Shown: piece by piece, positions 9,312 through 22,032 of the stretch
Layout: each line of letters starts with the position of its first letter
Position numbering within the stretch: the first letter of the stretch is position 1
Assembly (NCBI GenBank): GCA_963816555.1
Contig: CAWFLD010000014.1
Location: 201,376-265,375, forward strand
Source: Lutibaculum sp963816555
GTDB lineage: Bacteria; Pseudomonadota; Alphaproteobacteria; Rhizobiales; Tepidamorphaceae
Direction: 5' to 3'
Length of the DNA: 64,000 nucleotides
The notes under the pieces: generated by a model
The model's database searches: none
What the model was told of the DNA's origin: nothing
What the model saw: the letters and a program-made list of their open reading frames with translations, nothing else
Program-made: the position numbers and the translations under genes

Positions 9312-10778
9312 ATGCATGGCATGAAAATCGGGCTTCGGTCCTCCGTGGCGGCGCGTTGCCTGCTCGCTTGTGCCCTTGGTGCGACGCTTGCCGGGTGCAG
9401 CTCGGAAGTCACGCGCTTTGCGAGCCCGATGTTCGGAGACGGCGGCGACCCGCAATACACGGGCTCCATTCCGCCGACGCCGACCGAGCCGGTACAGTCC
9501 GGCGCGCTCGGCGCCCCCGGCCAGTCGCCGTACCAGAGCGGCGGCGGCTATAGCGGCGGCACGCCGTCCTATGGCGGCGCGGGAGCGGGCGTGCAGTCCT
9601 CGCCCCTCGACCGCCCCGCGACGGGACAGCCGATGTACGGGGCAGCCTCGGGCGGCCAGTCCGGCGACGGACGCAGCGTGACGCTCGGCGCCGGCGAGAC
9701 GCTCGACACGATCTCCCGCCGCTACTCGGTGCCGCGCCAGGCGCTGATGGACGTCAACGGCATCAACGACGCCAACGCGGTGCGGCCGGGCCAGCAGCTC
9801 GTCATCCCGACCTACTCGGCCAGCCGCGGCGGCTGGGTTGCGCCGCTGGCCGCGCCGAGCCAGCCGGCGAGCCAGGCGACCTACAACCAGCCGAGCTACA
9901 GCCAGCCGGCGCAGCCCGCAGCTCGCAGCAGCTCCGCCTCGTCCGCAGCCAGCGCCCCGGCGCAGCCGCGCGCCGACAAGCAGGCGGGCTCCACGCACCG
10001 GGTGCAGCCGGGCGAGACGGTCTACTCGATCGGTCGCGCCTACAATGTCAGCCCGAACGCGATCATCGCCGCGAACGACCTCGACAATCCCAACAACGTC
10101 CGCATCGGCACGGACCTCGTGATTCCCGGCGCCGGCAGCCAGCAGGCCGCGGCGCAGCCGCGGCAGTCGCAGCCTTCGCAGTCGAGCCTGCAGCCCCAGA
10201 CGATGCAGCAGCAGGCGGCCGCGAAGGAGCAGCAGAGCCAGCCGCAGTCGCAGCCCCAGCAGCAGAGCCAGCCCGCGAGCCAGGCCGCCGCGCCGCAGGC
10301 AAAGCCCGAGCCCCAGAAGAACACGCAGGTCGCGATGGCGCCGTCGAGCGGCCAGACCGCGAACGACGCCGGCGTCAGCGGCACCCAGGCGATGGCCGGC
10401 GGCACGTTCCGCTGGCCCGTCCGCGGCCGCGTGATCTCGGCCTTCGGCGACAAGGGCAATGGCGGCAAGAACGACGGCATCAACATCTCGGTGCCGGCCG
10501 GCACCGCGGTGCGCGCCGCCGAGGACGGCACGGTCGCCTATGCCGGCAACGAGCTGAAGGGCTACGGCAACCTCGTCCTCATCCGCCACAAGGGCGACTG
10601 GGTGACGGCCTACGCCCACAACAGCGAGATCATGGTCCAGCGCGGCGACACGGTGAACCGCGGCCAGGTGATCGCCAAGGCCGGGCAGAGCGGCTCTGTG
10701 AACGCGCCGCAGGTCCATTTCGAGGTGCGCCGCAACTCGACGCCGGTCGATCCGCTGAAGTACCTCTCCGACAACTGA
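9312..10778 (+). CDS. NlpD-like lipoprotein: two LysM domains and degenerate M23 peptidase domain
   Basis: Outer-membrane or periplasmic lipoprotein of 488 residues. The signal peptide ends in the lipobox LAGC (lipidated Cys29). Two LysM peptidoglycan-binding repeats are seen (GAGETLDTISRRYSVPRQ and QPGETVYSIGRAYNVSPN), separated and followed by Gln/Ser/Ala-rich linkers. The C-terminal LytM/M23 domain begins FRWPVRGRVISAFGD. Where active enzymes have H-x-G-x-D it reads NDGINIS, while the later YAHNSE and VHFEVR parts remain. Loss of zinc ligands resembles E. coli NlpD, an activator of cell-wall amidases at division; an amidase-activating role is therefore more likely than endopeptidase activity. 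It sits downstream of surE-pcm, as nlpD does in many proteobacteria. Confidence 0.9.
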   Translation: MHGMKIGLRSSVAARCLLACALGATLAGCSSEVTRFASPMFGDGGDPQYTGSIPPTPTEPVQSGALGAPGQSPYQSGGGYSGGTPSYGGAGAGVQSSPLDRPATGQPMYGAASGGQSGDGRSVTLGAGETLDTISRRYSVPRQALMDVNGINDANAVRPGQQLVIPTYSASRGGWVAPLAAPSQPASQATYNQPSYSQPAQPAARSSSASSAASAPAQPRADKQAGSTHRVQPGETVYSIGRAYNVSPNAIIAANDLDNPNNVRIGTDLVIPGAGSQQAAAQPRQSQPSQSSLQPQTMQQQAAAKEQQSQPQSQPQQQSQPASQAAAPQAKPEPQKNTQVAMAPSSGQTANDAGVSGTQAMAGGTFRWPVRGRVISAFGDKGNGGKNDGINISVPAGTAVRAAEDGTVAYAGNELKGYGNLVLIRHKGDWVTAYAHNSEIMVQRGDTVNRGQVIAKAGQSGSVNAPQVHFEVRRNSTPVDPLKYLSDN

Positions 10779-10801
10779 GCGCTCGCCATCGGCGAACGGC
10801 G

Positions 10802-10840
10802 AACCGCCCCGAGGCCCGGCCTGCGGGGCGGTTTCGTTTT
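10802..10840 (+). terminator. rho-independent terminator after the NlpD-like gene
   Basis: A 10-bp perfect stem (AACCGCCCCG at 10802-10811 and CGGGGCGGTT at 10824-10833) is followed by TCGTTTT. It ends the plus-strand unit and abuts the stop of the convergent ATPase gene. Confidence 0.8.
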
Positions 10841-11737
10841 CAGCCGGCCTCGAGCGGTCGCCCGAGCTCGCCGGCGAGGTCCTGCACGAACTGCCAGGCG
10901 ACGCGGCCGGAACGGGCCCCGCGCGTCGTCGCCCATTCGAGCGCGCGGCGGCGCAGCTCGTCCTCCTCGATCGGCAGCGCGAAATGCTCGGCATAGCCGC
11001 GCACCATGGCGAGGTAGTCGTCCTGGCTGCAGTTGTGGAAGCCGAGCCACAGGCCGAAGCGGTCGGACAGCGACACCTTCTCCTCGACCGCCTCGGAGGG
11101 GTTGATGGCCGTCGAGCGCTCGTTCTCCATCATGTCGCGGGGCAGGAGGTGGCGGCGGTTCGAGGTCGCGTAGAACAGCGTGTTCGCCGGCCGTCCCTCG
11201 ATGCCGCCTTCGAGCACGGCCTTGAGCGACTTGTACGACGCGTCGTCGCCGTCGAAGGACAGATCGTCGCAGAAGAGCAGAACCTTCTCCGGCCGCTCGC
11301 GCAGATAGCCCATGAGCTGCGGGCAGCGTCTCGATGTCCTCGCGGTGGATCTCGACGAGCTTGAGGGCCGGCAGCCCGTCTGCCGCGAGGCGCGCATTCA
11401 CCTCCGCGTGCGAGGCCTTGATCAGCGAGCTCTTGCCCATGCCGCGGGCGCCCCAGAGGAGCGTGTTGTTGGCGGGCAGGCCGCGCGCGAAGCGCTCGGT
11501 GTTGTCGCAGGAGCTGGTCGCGGTTGCGCTCGATCCCCTTGAGGAGCGCGATTTCCAGCCGGTTGACCCGGGGCACGGGCTGCAGCGCCGGCGGCTTCGG
11601 GCCGCCAGATGAAGGCGTCGGCGGCGTCGAGGTCGACGTCGGCGCCGGCCTTCGGGGCCATGCGCTCGAGGCTGTCGGCGATCCTCTCCAGCAGGCGTGG
11701 CGAGGGCGTGGGTGTCCTGGTTCGTCGGTGCGGTCAT
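10840..11737 (-). CDS. DUF815 family AAA-type ATPase, several frameshifts
   Basis: Recognised from pieces in all three minus-strand frames. The N-terminus begins MTAPTNQDTHAL at 11737. Later pieces read AADAFIWRPEA, RVNRLEIALLKGIERNRDQL, then RFARGLPANNTLLWGARGMGKSSLIK (Walker A GARGMGKSS), EIHREDIETLP, and LLFCDDLSFDGDDASYKSLK (Walker B) with RRHLLPRDMMENE before the intact C-terminus. Frame changes lie near 11,700, 11,600, 11,515 and 11,330. The DUF815 family is widespread and its function is not established. It is convergent with the NlpD-like gene and divergent from yajC. So many slips in 900 bases is the densest error cluster in this half of the window. Confidence 0.85.
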
Positions 11738-11928
11738 CGTGGCTCGCGGAAGGATCGGGCGGGGTGGCGCTCCGGCAGCCTGAATCGGCGCCGCCGGACG
11801 TGCGGCGAGGCGCGCATGAAAGCCGAAGCCGAACGGTTTGCAAAGGCCGTGGGCATGGCTATAGTCCGCCGCGCTTTCCGAGGGGCCGCGGGACGGACCT
11901 TCGATGTGTCTTTCAAAAGGAGAACGGG

Positions 11929-12267
11929 ATGCTGGTGACGCCGGCTTACGCACAGGGGGCCGCCGGAGCAGGGGGAGGTAGCGAGTTCCTGATTTCGCTC
12001 CTGCCCTTCGTCCTGATCTTCGTCGTGATGTACTTCCTCATCCTGCGGCCGCAGCAGCGCCGCGTGAAGCAGCATCAGGAGATGATCGGGGCCTTGCGCC
12101 GCGGCGACACCGTCGTGACGACCGGCGGCCTCGTCGGCAAGATTTCGAAGGTGATCGACGAGAAGGAACTGCAGCTCGAGATCGCCGAGGGCGTGCGCGT
12201 GCGCATCGTCCGTTCCATGGTCGCCGAGGTCCGGGCGAAGGGCGAGCCGGTCAAGGACGAGGGCTGA
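11929..12267 (+). CDS. yajC: preprotein translocase subunit YajC
   Basis: Small accessory protein of the SecDF-YajC complex. The start is the ATG at 11929 (MLVTPAYAQGAAG), preceded by an AGGAGA ribosome site (11919-11924). One membrane helix (FLISLLPFVLIFVVMYFLIL) is followed by the family signature RPQQRRVKQHQEM and a soluble domain with VVTTGGLVGKI. The 112-residue length is normal. It heads yajC-secD-secF. Confidence 0.95.
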   Translation: MLVTPAYAQGAAGAGGGSEFLISLLPFVLIFVVMYFLILRPQQRRVKQHQEMIGALRRGDTVVTTGGLVGKISKVIDEKELQLEIAEGVRVRIVRSMVAEVRAKGEPVKDEG

Positions 12268-12325
12268 GGCGCGCGGGCGGACGCCCGCCGGCCTCTTTCA
12301 CAGGTAAGACCCACGCAAGGGACCC

Positions 12326-13933
12326 ATGCTTCACTTCTCGCGCTGGAAGACCGCGCTCATCCTCTTCATCTGCCTTCTCGGGATCGTCGCGACGATCCCC
12401 AACTTCTTCTCGCGCGAAACCGTGGCGCAATGGCCCTCCTGGGTGCCGAGCCGCCAGCTCACGCTCGGCCTCGACCTGCAGGGCGGCTCGCACATCCTGC
12501 TCGGCGTCGACACGGACGCCGTCATCAAGGAGCGGCTGAACAGCGCTCCGCGATGACGCGCGCGAGGCGCTGCGCAGCGCCCGCATCGGCTATACGGGCC
12601 TCGGCATCGAGGGCAACCGGGTCCAGGTGCGCGTCCGCGACCAGGCCAATCTCGACGAGGCGCGCAGCAAGCTGCGAGACCTCGCGGCGCCGACCGGCAC
12701 GCTGTTCGGCAATGCGAGCGGCCCCGACCTCCAGGTCTCGACGGGCGACAACGGCCTGATCACGATCCAGCTGACCGAGGCGGGAATCACGCAGCGCGTG
12801 TCCTCGGCGGTCGCAGCAGTCGATCGAGATCGTGCGCCGCCGCATCGACGAGCTCGGCACGACCGAGCCGACGATCCAGCGCCAGGGGCTCGACCGCATC
12901 CTGGTCCAGGTGCCGGGCCTGCAGGATCCCGCCCGCCTGAAGGCAGCTGATCGGCCAGACGGCGAAGCTGACGTTCCACCTCGTGGACGTGAACACGCCC
13001 GTCAGCCAGGCCCTCAAGGGCCAGGTGCCGCCGGACGAGGAGGTCCTCTACTCGCAGGACGATCCGCCCCAGCCCTATCTCGTGGAGAAGCGGGTGATGG
13101 TGTCGGGCGAGAACCTCGTCGACGCGCAGCCGGGCTTCGACCAGCGCACCAACGAGCCGATCGTCTCGTTCCGCTTCGATTCGTCGGGCGCGCAGCGCTT
13201 CGGCCGGGTGACGCAGCAGAATGTCGGCCGGCCCTTCGCCATCGTGCTCGACAACGAGGTGATCAGCGCGCCGGTCATCCGCGAGCCGATTCTCGGCGGC
13301 TCGGGCCAGATCTCCGGCAGCTTCACGGTCGAGGGGGCGAACGACCTCGCGATCCTGCTGCGCGCCGGCGCGCTACCGGCGCCGCTGACGATTCTGGAGG
13401 AACGCACCGTCGGCCCCGGCCTCGGCGAGGATTCGATCGCCGCCGGCGAGCTCGCCGCGGTCATCGGCACGGCGCTCGTCGTCGTCTTCATGATCGCCGC
13501 CTACGGCCTGTTCGGCATCTTCGCGGACATCGCGCTCTTCGTGAACATCTTCCTGATCCTCGGCGTCCTGTCGTGGCTCGGGGCGACGCTGACCCTGCCG
13601 GGCATCGCCGGCATCGTGCTGACGATCGGCATGGCGGTCGACGCGAACGTGCTGATCTACGAGCGCATCCGGGAGGAGCAGCGGGCCGGCAAGAGCGCCA
13701 TCGCCTCGATCGATTCGGGCTACCGCCTGGCGCTCGGCACCATCCTCGACGCCAACATCACGACGCTGATCGCCGCCGTGATCCTGTTCTATCTCGGCTC
13801 CGGCCCGATCCGCGGCTTCGCCGTGACGCTCGCCATCGGCATCGTGACCACGGTGTTCACGGCCTACCTGTTCAACCGGCTCATCGTCGCGTTCTGGGTG
13901 CGTCGCCGTCGGCCCTCCGCCGTGCCGATCTGA
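12326..13933 (+). CDS. secD: protein translocase subunit SecD, three frameshifts
   Basis: RND-type membrane protein that uses the proton gradient to pull exported proteins through the Sec channel. It begins MLHFSRWKTALILFICLLG with one membrane helix and the SecD signature LTLGLDLQGGSHILLGVD. The frame then slips near 12,550, 12,815 and 12,945; the pieces continue in order (..RIGYTGLGIEG.., ..RRRIDELGTTEPTIQRQG.., ..KLTFHLVDVN..). From 12,983 the rest is intact and includes five membrane helices and the conserved GMAVDANVLIYERIREE. SecD is essential or nearly so, so the slips must be sequence errors. Joined length is about 535 residues. Confidence 0.93.
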
Positions 13934-13955
13934 ATTCGCCAAGGAGCACTCCACC

Positions 13956-14912
13956 GTGCGTCACATGAGACTCGTGCCGGACGAGACGCATATCGGCTTC
14001 ATGCGCCTGCGGCGCATGACGCTGGCGCTGTCCGCCATCACCTCGATCCTCGCCATCGTGCTGTTCTTCGCCGTCGGCCTCAATCTCGGCATCGACTTCA
14101 AGGGCGGCTCGCTGATCGAGATCAAGACCGACGGGCCGGCGGACATCGCGCAGCTTCGCTCGACGGTCGGCGACCTCAACCTCGGCGACGTCCAGATCCA
14201 GCAGTTCGGCGCGCCCGACGAGGTGATGATCCGCGTCGTGCAGCAGGAGGGCGGCGAGCAGGCGCAGCAGGCGGTGATCGCCAAGATCAAGGACGCGCTC
14301 GGCGACGGCGTCGACTACCGCCGCGTCGAGATCGTCGGCCCCACCGTCTCGCAGGAGCTGGCGCAGAGCGGCACGATCGCCGTCGTGGCGGCGATCTTCG
14401 CGATCCTCGTCTACATCTGGTTCCGGTTCGAGTGGCAGTACGCGCTCGGCGCCGTCATCGCGACGATCCACGACGTGGTGCTGACGATCGGCCTGTTCGC
14501 GATCGCCCAGCTCGACTTCAGCCTGTCGAGCATCGCCGCCATCCTGACGATCGTCGGCTACTCGCTGAACGACACGGTCGTCGTCTACGACCGCGTCCGC
14601 GAGACCGCCCGCCGGTACAAGAAGATGCCGATCACCGGCGTGCTCGACCTCAGCGTGAACCAGACGCTGTCGCGCACGATCATGACGTCGCTGACCACGC
14701 TGCTGGCGCTGATCGCGCTCTACATCTTCGGCGGCGAGGTCATCCGCTCCTTCGTCTTCGCGATGATCTGGGGCATTGTCGTCGGCACCTATTCCTCCAT
14801 CTACGTGGCATCGCCCGTGCTCCTCTATCTCGGCCTCGGCGGCGACCGCGACGGTCGCAGCCCGGGCGAGGCGAGCGCGGAGGCCGAAGCGGAGGCGGAG
14901 CCCGCCTCCTGA
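13956..14912 (+). CDS. secF: protein translocase subunit SecF
   Basis: Partner of SecD. The frame is intact over 318 residues. Landmarks: LNLGIDFKGGSLIEIKT after the first helix, VGPTVSQELAQSGTIA before helix 2, and VGYSLNDTVVVYDRVRE in helix 4, then FGGEVIRSFVFAMIWGIVVG. I chose the GTG at 13956 because AAGGAG at 13941-13946 is well spaced from it; an ATG nine bases later is possible. Follows secD by 22 bases. Confidence 0.95.
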   Translation: MRHMRLVPDETHIGFMRLRRMTLALSAITSILAIVLFFAVGLNLGIDFKGGSLIEIKTDGPADIAQLRSTVGDLNLGDVQIQQFGAPDEVMIRVVQQEGGEQAQQAVIAKIKDALGDGVDYRRVEIVGPTVSQELAQSGTIAVVAAIFAILVYIWFRFEWQYALGAVIATIHDVVLTIGLFAIAQLDFSLSSIAAILTIVGYSLNDTVVVYDRVRETARRYKKMPITGVLDLSVNQTLSRTIMTSLTTLLALIALYIFGGEVIRSFVFAMIWGIVVGTYSSIYVASPVLLYLGLGGDRDGRSPGEASAEAEAEAEPAS

Positions 14913-14935
14913 CGCCACGGAGGAGTCTCGCCACC

Positions 14936-15313
14936 ATGGAGATGCGCCGGCAGCACTTTCCCGGCCGTGCGCCGATCGACGCCTACGGCAATGGCGGCTT
15001 CCGGTTCGCGGACATGTCGCACCGCGGATCCATCCTCGTCCTGCCGAGCGGCATCTACGGCTGGGAGCCGTCGGCCTCGCCGCGGCTGGCCGTCGACGAC
15101 CTGCAGCGTGTGCTGGCGGAGGATCCGCCGCCGGAGCTGCTCCTGCTCGGCACCGGCGACGAGCTGGTGCCGCAGTCGCGCGAGCTGAAGGCTGCCTTCC
15201 GCGAGGCGGGAATCGTGCTCGAGCCGATGGCCACGGGCGCGGCCGCCCGCACCTACAACGTGCTCCTCGCCGAGGCCCGCGTCGTCGCCGCCGCCTTGAT
15301 CGCGGTCGACTGA
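14936..15313 (+). CDS. Mth938-like domain protein (DUF498)
   Basis: A 125-residue protein of the Mth938/NDUFAF3-like family. The start at ATG 14936 gives MEMRRQHFPGRAPIDAYG; the core contains GNGGFRFADMSHRGSILVLPSG, LLLGTGDELVPQ and ATGAAARTYNVLLAEARVV. In mitochondria NDUFAF3 assists complex I assembly; a bacterial role is not established. The next gene is a phytoene-synthase-like protein of the NDUFAF6 type, so the two may act together in complex I assembly; that link is inference from the mitochondrial homologues. Confidence 0.88.
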   Translation: MEMRRQHFPGRAPIDAYGNGGFRFADMSHRGSILVLPSGIYGWEPSASPRLAVDDLQRVLAEDPPPELLLLGTGDELVPQSRELKAAFREAGIVLEPMATGAAARTYNVLLAEARVVAAALIAVD

Positions 15314-15317
15314 CGCC

Positions 15318-16169
15318 ATGGCGGATGCCGCCAGCGTGGACCACGTCGCCGGCCTCCTGAGGGCCGCCGACAAGGACCGCTTCCTCGCCGATCTCTTCGT
15401 GCCGCCGGACAAGCGGCCGAGCGTGATGGCGATCCACGCCTTCTCGGCCGAGATCGCCCGCGTGCGCGAGGTGGTGAGCGAGCCCATGCCGGGCGAGATC
15501 CGGCTGCAGTGGTGGCGGGACGCGATCGAGGGCAGGGGCCACGGCGACGTGGCGCAGCATCCCGTCGGCGGGCTGCTCCTCGAGACGCTCGATCTCCATG
15601 CGCTGCCGCGCCAGCCGCTCGTGCAGCTCATCGAGGCGCGCAGCTTCGACCTCTACGACGATCCGATGGGGTCGGTGGCGCGAGCTCGAGGGATACGGCG
15701 CGGCGACCGCCGGGCCGTCGTTCTCGCTCCCCGCGCAGATCCTGTGTCCGCGGCCTCGGAGACGCGCTCGACCCCGTCGCGCAGTCGGGGGGCATCGCCT
15801 ACGCGGTCGCCGGCCTCCTGCGCGCCATCCCCATGCACGCCTCGCGCGGGCAGGTCTACATGCCGCTCGACGTGCTGCAGCGCCATGGGGCGGAGCCGGG
15901 CGTCCTCCTGAGCGGCCATGCGGACGAGCCGCTGCGTGCCGGCGCTCGGGGAGATCGCGGCGCTCGGGCGCTCGCATCTCGGCCTGGCGCTCGACGCGGC
16001 CCGGGGCCTGCCGCGCGAGGCGCTTCCGGCCCTCCTGCCGCTGGCGCTGGTCGGGCCCTCCCTCGACCGCTTCGCGGCGGCGGGCTTCGATCCGTTCTCG
16101 CCGAAGACCGCGCTGCCGCAATGGCGCCGGCAGTGGATCCTCTGGCGGGCCGCCCGCCGCGGGCTGTGA
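15318..16169 (+). CDS. squalene/phytoene synthase-like protein (NDUFAF6-type), three frameshifts
   Basis: Starts MADAASVDHVAGLLRAADKD at 15318, four bases after the previous stop. The piece PGEIRLQWWRDAIEG is the family's first conserved region, and GGIAYAVAGLLRAIPMHA with RGQVYMPLDVLQRHG is the second. Frames change near 15,680, 15,745 and 15,930; the last piece ends ..ALPQWRRQWILWRAARRGL. The Asp-rich motifs of true prenyl synthases are not obvious (first motif lacks DxxxD), so catalysis of carotenoid or hopanoid head-to-head condensation is doubtful; a complex I assembly role like NDUFAF6 is an alternative. It is convergent with trmFO, 21 bases apart. Confidence 0.8.
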
Positions 16170-16190
16170 CCGGGAAGGGGCGAGGGGCGG

Positions 16191-17608
16191 CTACTCCGCC
16201 GCCTGCTGCGCCGGCTGCAGCCACCCGTCGAGATCGCGCAGCGCGCGGGCGGTGTAGGCGCGCTTCTTCGCCAGCGTCTTGGCGCTGCCGCGCAGGCGGA
16301 CGCCGGGCTCGCGCGGGATCTCGACCGGCGGGAACAGCCCGAAATTGACGTTCATCGGCTGGAAGGAGCGGGAGCCCCCGTTCTGGTCGACGAGATGGCC
16401 GCCGGTGATGTGGGCGAGGAGCGCGCCCAGCGCCGTGGTCGGCGGCGGCGGCGGGCAGGGCAGGCCGAGCCGCTCCGCGGCCGCGAAGCGCCCCGCCATC
16501 AGGCCGACGGAGGCCGATTCGACATAGCCCTCGACGCCCGTGATCTGGCCCGCGAAGCGCAGGCGCGGCATCGCCTTGAGCCGCAGCTCGCCGTCGAGGA
16601 GCTTCGGCGAGTTGAGGAACGTGTTGCGGTGAATGCCGCCGAGCCGGGCGAACTCGGCGTTCTCGAGGCCCGGAATCATGCGGAAGATGCCGGCCTGCGC
16701 GCCGTATTTCAGCTTCGTCTGGAAGCCGACCATGTTGTAGAGCGTGCCGAGCGCGTTGTCCTGGCGCAGCTGCACCACGGCGTAGGGCTTCACGTCGGGA
16801 TCGCGCGGGTTCGTCAGGCCGACCGGCTTCATCGGGCCCGTGCCGCAGGGTCTCGGGCCCGCGCTCCGCCATCACCTCGATCGGCAGGCAGCCGTCGAAA
16901 TAGGGCGTCGCCTTCTCCCACTCCTTGAACTCGGTCTTGTCGCCGTCGATCAGCGCCTGGACGAAGGCATAGTACTGGTCGCGGTCGAGCGGGCAGTTGA
17001 TGTAGTCGGCGCCGGTGCCGCCGGGCCCCGGCTTGTCGTAGCGCGACTGGAACCAGGCCTTCGAGAAGTCGATGGAGTCCTTGTGCACGATCGGCGCGAT
17101 CGCGTCGAAGAAGGCGAGCGAATCCTCATCCGTCACGGTGCCGACCGCCTCCGCGAGGGCGCGCGAGGTGAGGGGGCCGGTGGCGACGATCACCGAGTCC
17201 CAGTCCTCGGGCGGCAGGCCCGCGATCTCCTCGCGGCGGATCTCGACCAGCGGGTGTGTCCTCGAGCGCCTGCGTCACCGCATCGGAAAAGCCGACGCGG
17301 TCGACCGCAAGCGCGCCGCCCGCCGGCACCTGGTGGGTGTCGCCGCACGACATGATGAGCGAGCCGCACTTCCTGAGCTCGGCGTGAAGCAGCCCGACCG
17401 CGTTCGTCTCGGCGTCGTCGGAGCGGAAGGAGTTCGAGCAGACGAGCTCGGCGCAGCCTTCGCCGAGATGCGCCTCGGTCATCTGCACCGGCCGCATCTC
17501 GTGCAGCACGACGGGCACGCCGGCCCTGGCGATCTGCCAGGCGGCCTCCGAGCCGGCGAGGCCGGCGCCGATCACGTGGACGGGGCGAGTATCCGGAGTG
17601 TTTGTCAT
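16191..17608 (-). CDS. trmFO: methylenetetrahydrofolate--tRNA-(uracil-5-)-methyltransferase TrmFO, two frameshifts
   Basis: FAD- and folate-dependent enzyme that forms ribothymidine at position 54 of tRNAs. It starts MTNTPDTRPVHVIGAGLAGS with the FAD-binding GAGLAGSEAAW motif; next come CSNSFRSDDAETNAVGLLH and YINCPLDRDQYYAF. Frames change near 17,255 and 16,850. The C-terminal piece is intact: GFQTKLKYGAQAGIFRMIPG, QITGVEGYVESASVGLMAG, NVNFGLFPP. Joined length of about 472 residues fits the family. No neighbours of related function. Confidence 0.93.
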
Positions 17609-17644
17609 GCCGCCTATCTAGGCCCGTGCGGACCGGCATGCAAA

Positions 17645-17672
17645 GGGCCGCGGAGCATCCGCTCCACGGCCC
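17645..17672. repeat. inverted repeat between trmFO and pfpI-like gene
   Basis: GGGCCG-c-GGAGC (17645-17656) pairs with GCTCC-a-CGGCCC (17661-17672), with one mismatch and a 4-base loop. It lies downstream of the minus-strand PfpI-like gene and just upstream of trmFO. No run of T follows on either strand, so a terminator role is uncertain. Confidence 0.45.
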
Positions 17673-17710
17673 GTTCGCTCAGGGGCTATTTGTCGTTGTG
17701 CGGCGACGCG

Positions 17711-18274
17711 TTACGCCGCCTGGCGCCGCTCGTGACGGCCCTCGTTGATCTCCTCCGCGATCTTCTCGCAGAAGGCGTCGAGGTCACCCGGGTTGCGGCT
17801 CGTGACGAGACCCTTGTCGGTCACGACCTCCTTGTCCTGCCAGTCGGCGCCGGCGTTCATCACGTCGGTCTTGATCGAATGGTAGGACGTCATCGGGTGG
17901 CCCTTGGCGATGCCCGCCTCGACCAGCAGCCACGGCGCGTGGCAGATCGCCGCCAGCACCTTCTTCTGGTTGTAGATGGCCTTGATGAACGCGATCACCT
18001 TCGGCTCGACGCGCAGCAGGTCGGGGTTGATCTGGCCGCCGGGCAGCACGAGCGCGTCGTAGTCGTCGGGCGAGACCTCGTCGATCGTGTGGTCGACCTT
18101 GACCTTCTGGCCCCAGTCGCTCTTGTCCCAGCCCTTGATTTCGCCCTTCTCGAGCGAAACGACGTGGACCTCTGCACCCGCTTCCTTGAGCTTGTGAAGC
18201 GGAACCTCGAGCTCCGACTGCTCGAAGCCGTGCGTCGCGATGATCGCGATTTTCTTGCCGGAAATGTTCTGCAT
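17711..18274 (-). CDS. DJ-1/PfpI family protein (deglycase/protease-like)
   Basis: Class I glutamine-amidotransferase-like protein of 187 residues. The nucleophile elbow is LAAICHAPW with Cys111; the acidic partner is in HGFEQSE (about residue 18), and His follows the Cys. This set is typical of the YhbO/PfpI group, credited with protease, chaperone or deglycase activity in stress defence; the precise activity is disputed in the literature. Intact frame. It ends 102 bases before trmFO's start and lies after uvrA in the same direction. Confidence 0.9.
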   Translation of the reverse strand: MQNISGKKIAIIATHGFEQSELEVPLHKLKEAGAEVHVVSLEKGEIKGWDKSDWGQKVKVDHTIDEVSPDDYDALVLPGGQINPDLLRVEPKVIAFIKAIYNQKKVLAAICHAPWLLVEAGIAKGHPMTSYHSIKTDVMNAGADWQDKEVVTDKGLVTSRNPGDLDAFCEKIAEEINEGRHERRQAA

Positions 18275-18371
18275 CGGGATGTCTCCCTTTTGTCTTCCGT
18301 GATGTGTGCAGGGAAAACGGGGAGTGCGGCGGGGGAGTTCCGAACCGTCTCGCCCCCGCGACGAGGCGACG

Positions 18372-21261
<2,890 letters not shown>

Positions 21262-21279
21262 GAGATGGCGAAGTCCGCG

Positions 21280-21816
21280 TCAGTTGGAGACGGCTGCCGA
21301 ATGCTCGGCCATGTACCGCTCGTTCGTCAGGCCGAAGAAGGCGTGTGGCAGCCCCGCGTGCAGCCGTTCCCCAATATAGGGAAGGCCGACCCGGCGGATA
21401 ACCCTCATCGAGCGCTCGTTTTCCGGCAGGACGACCGCGACCACGCGGCCGAGCTTCAGCGTGCGCATCGCATGGTCGAGCACCGCCGTCGCGCCTTCCG
21501 TGGCGAAGCCCTGGCCCCATTTGCGCGGCAGCAGGTGCCAGCCGATCTCGACGTCCTCCTGCTCGTCCACGGCGATCGGCTGCAGGACGACGTTGCCGAT
21601 GAAGGCGTCGCCGGCGCGCAGGAACATGGCGAACCACCCCATGCCGAGCGGCGCGAGCTTGCGCGAGCGCTCCATCGCCGCGTCCACCGTCTCGTCCGGC
21701 ACCGGCTGCTCGCTCCAGAAGAACACGTCGGGATTGCGCATCAGCGTCGCCAGGAGGCGCCGCTCCTCGGGCCGGTACGGCCGCAGGATCAGGCGCTCGG
21801 TGATCAGCTCGGTCAT
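21280..21816 (-). CDS. GNAT family N-acetyltransferase, co-transcribed with uvrA
   Basis: An acetyl-CoA-dependent acyltransferase of the RimJ/RimL-like type (178 residues). Start at ATG 21816 (MTELITERLILRPYRPEERR), the usual beginning of this subgroup; the upstream extension has no family features and would cover the LexA box. The acetyl-CoA loop is in PRKWGQGFATEGATAVLDHA (Q/RxxGxG/A type, here KWGQGFATEG), followed by VVLPENERSMRVIRRVGL. The substrate cannot be told. It lies between the LexA box and uvrA on the same strand, with only 18 bases to uvrA, so it is probably damage-inducible. Confidence 0.88.
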   Translation of the reverse strand: MTELITERLILRPYRPEERRLLATLMRNPDVFFWSEQPVPDETVDAAMERSRKLAPLGMGWFAMFLRAGDAFIGNVVLQPIAVDEQEDVEIGWHLLPRKWGQGFATEGATAVLDHAMRTLKLGRVVAVVLPENERSMRVIRRVGLPYIGERLHAGLPHAFFGLTNERYMAEHSAAVSN

Positions 21817-21843
21817 GGATGCCGCCGCTTGCGGGGAACTTGA

Positions 21844-21858
21844 GAACAATATAGGAAC
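21844..21858. promoter_or_regulatory. LexA (SOS) box, alphaproteobacterial type
   Basis: Plus strand reads GAAC (21844-21847), AATATAG, GAAC (21855-21858); the minus strand reads GTTC-N7-GTTC, the known LexA site in alphaproteobacteria. It lies 28 bases upstream of the GNAT-uvrA start and 175 bases upstream of ssb. uvrA is a classical SOS gene, and uvrA/ssb divergent pairs with this box are known in rhizobia. The AT-rich spacer stands out from the local GC content. Confidence 0.85.
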
Positions 21859-22032
21859 ATCATAGGCTGCGGCGCGCGCCTTGGCAACGCATCCGCGCAC
21901 GGCTGATGCCACGCCCTGTCAGGAGGGCTTACGGCGGCGCGGCGGCTGTGGATTTGGGCCGGGCGGGGGAGACGCCGCCGCCCAGCCGCGCTATGGGTTT
22001 CGGTCAACGGGACTTTGAGGAAAGGAAACAGG

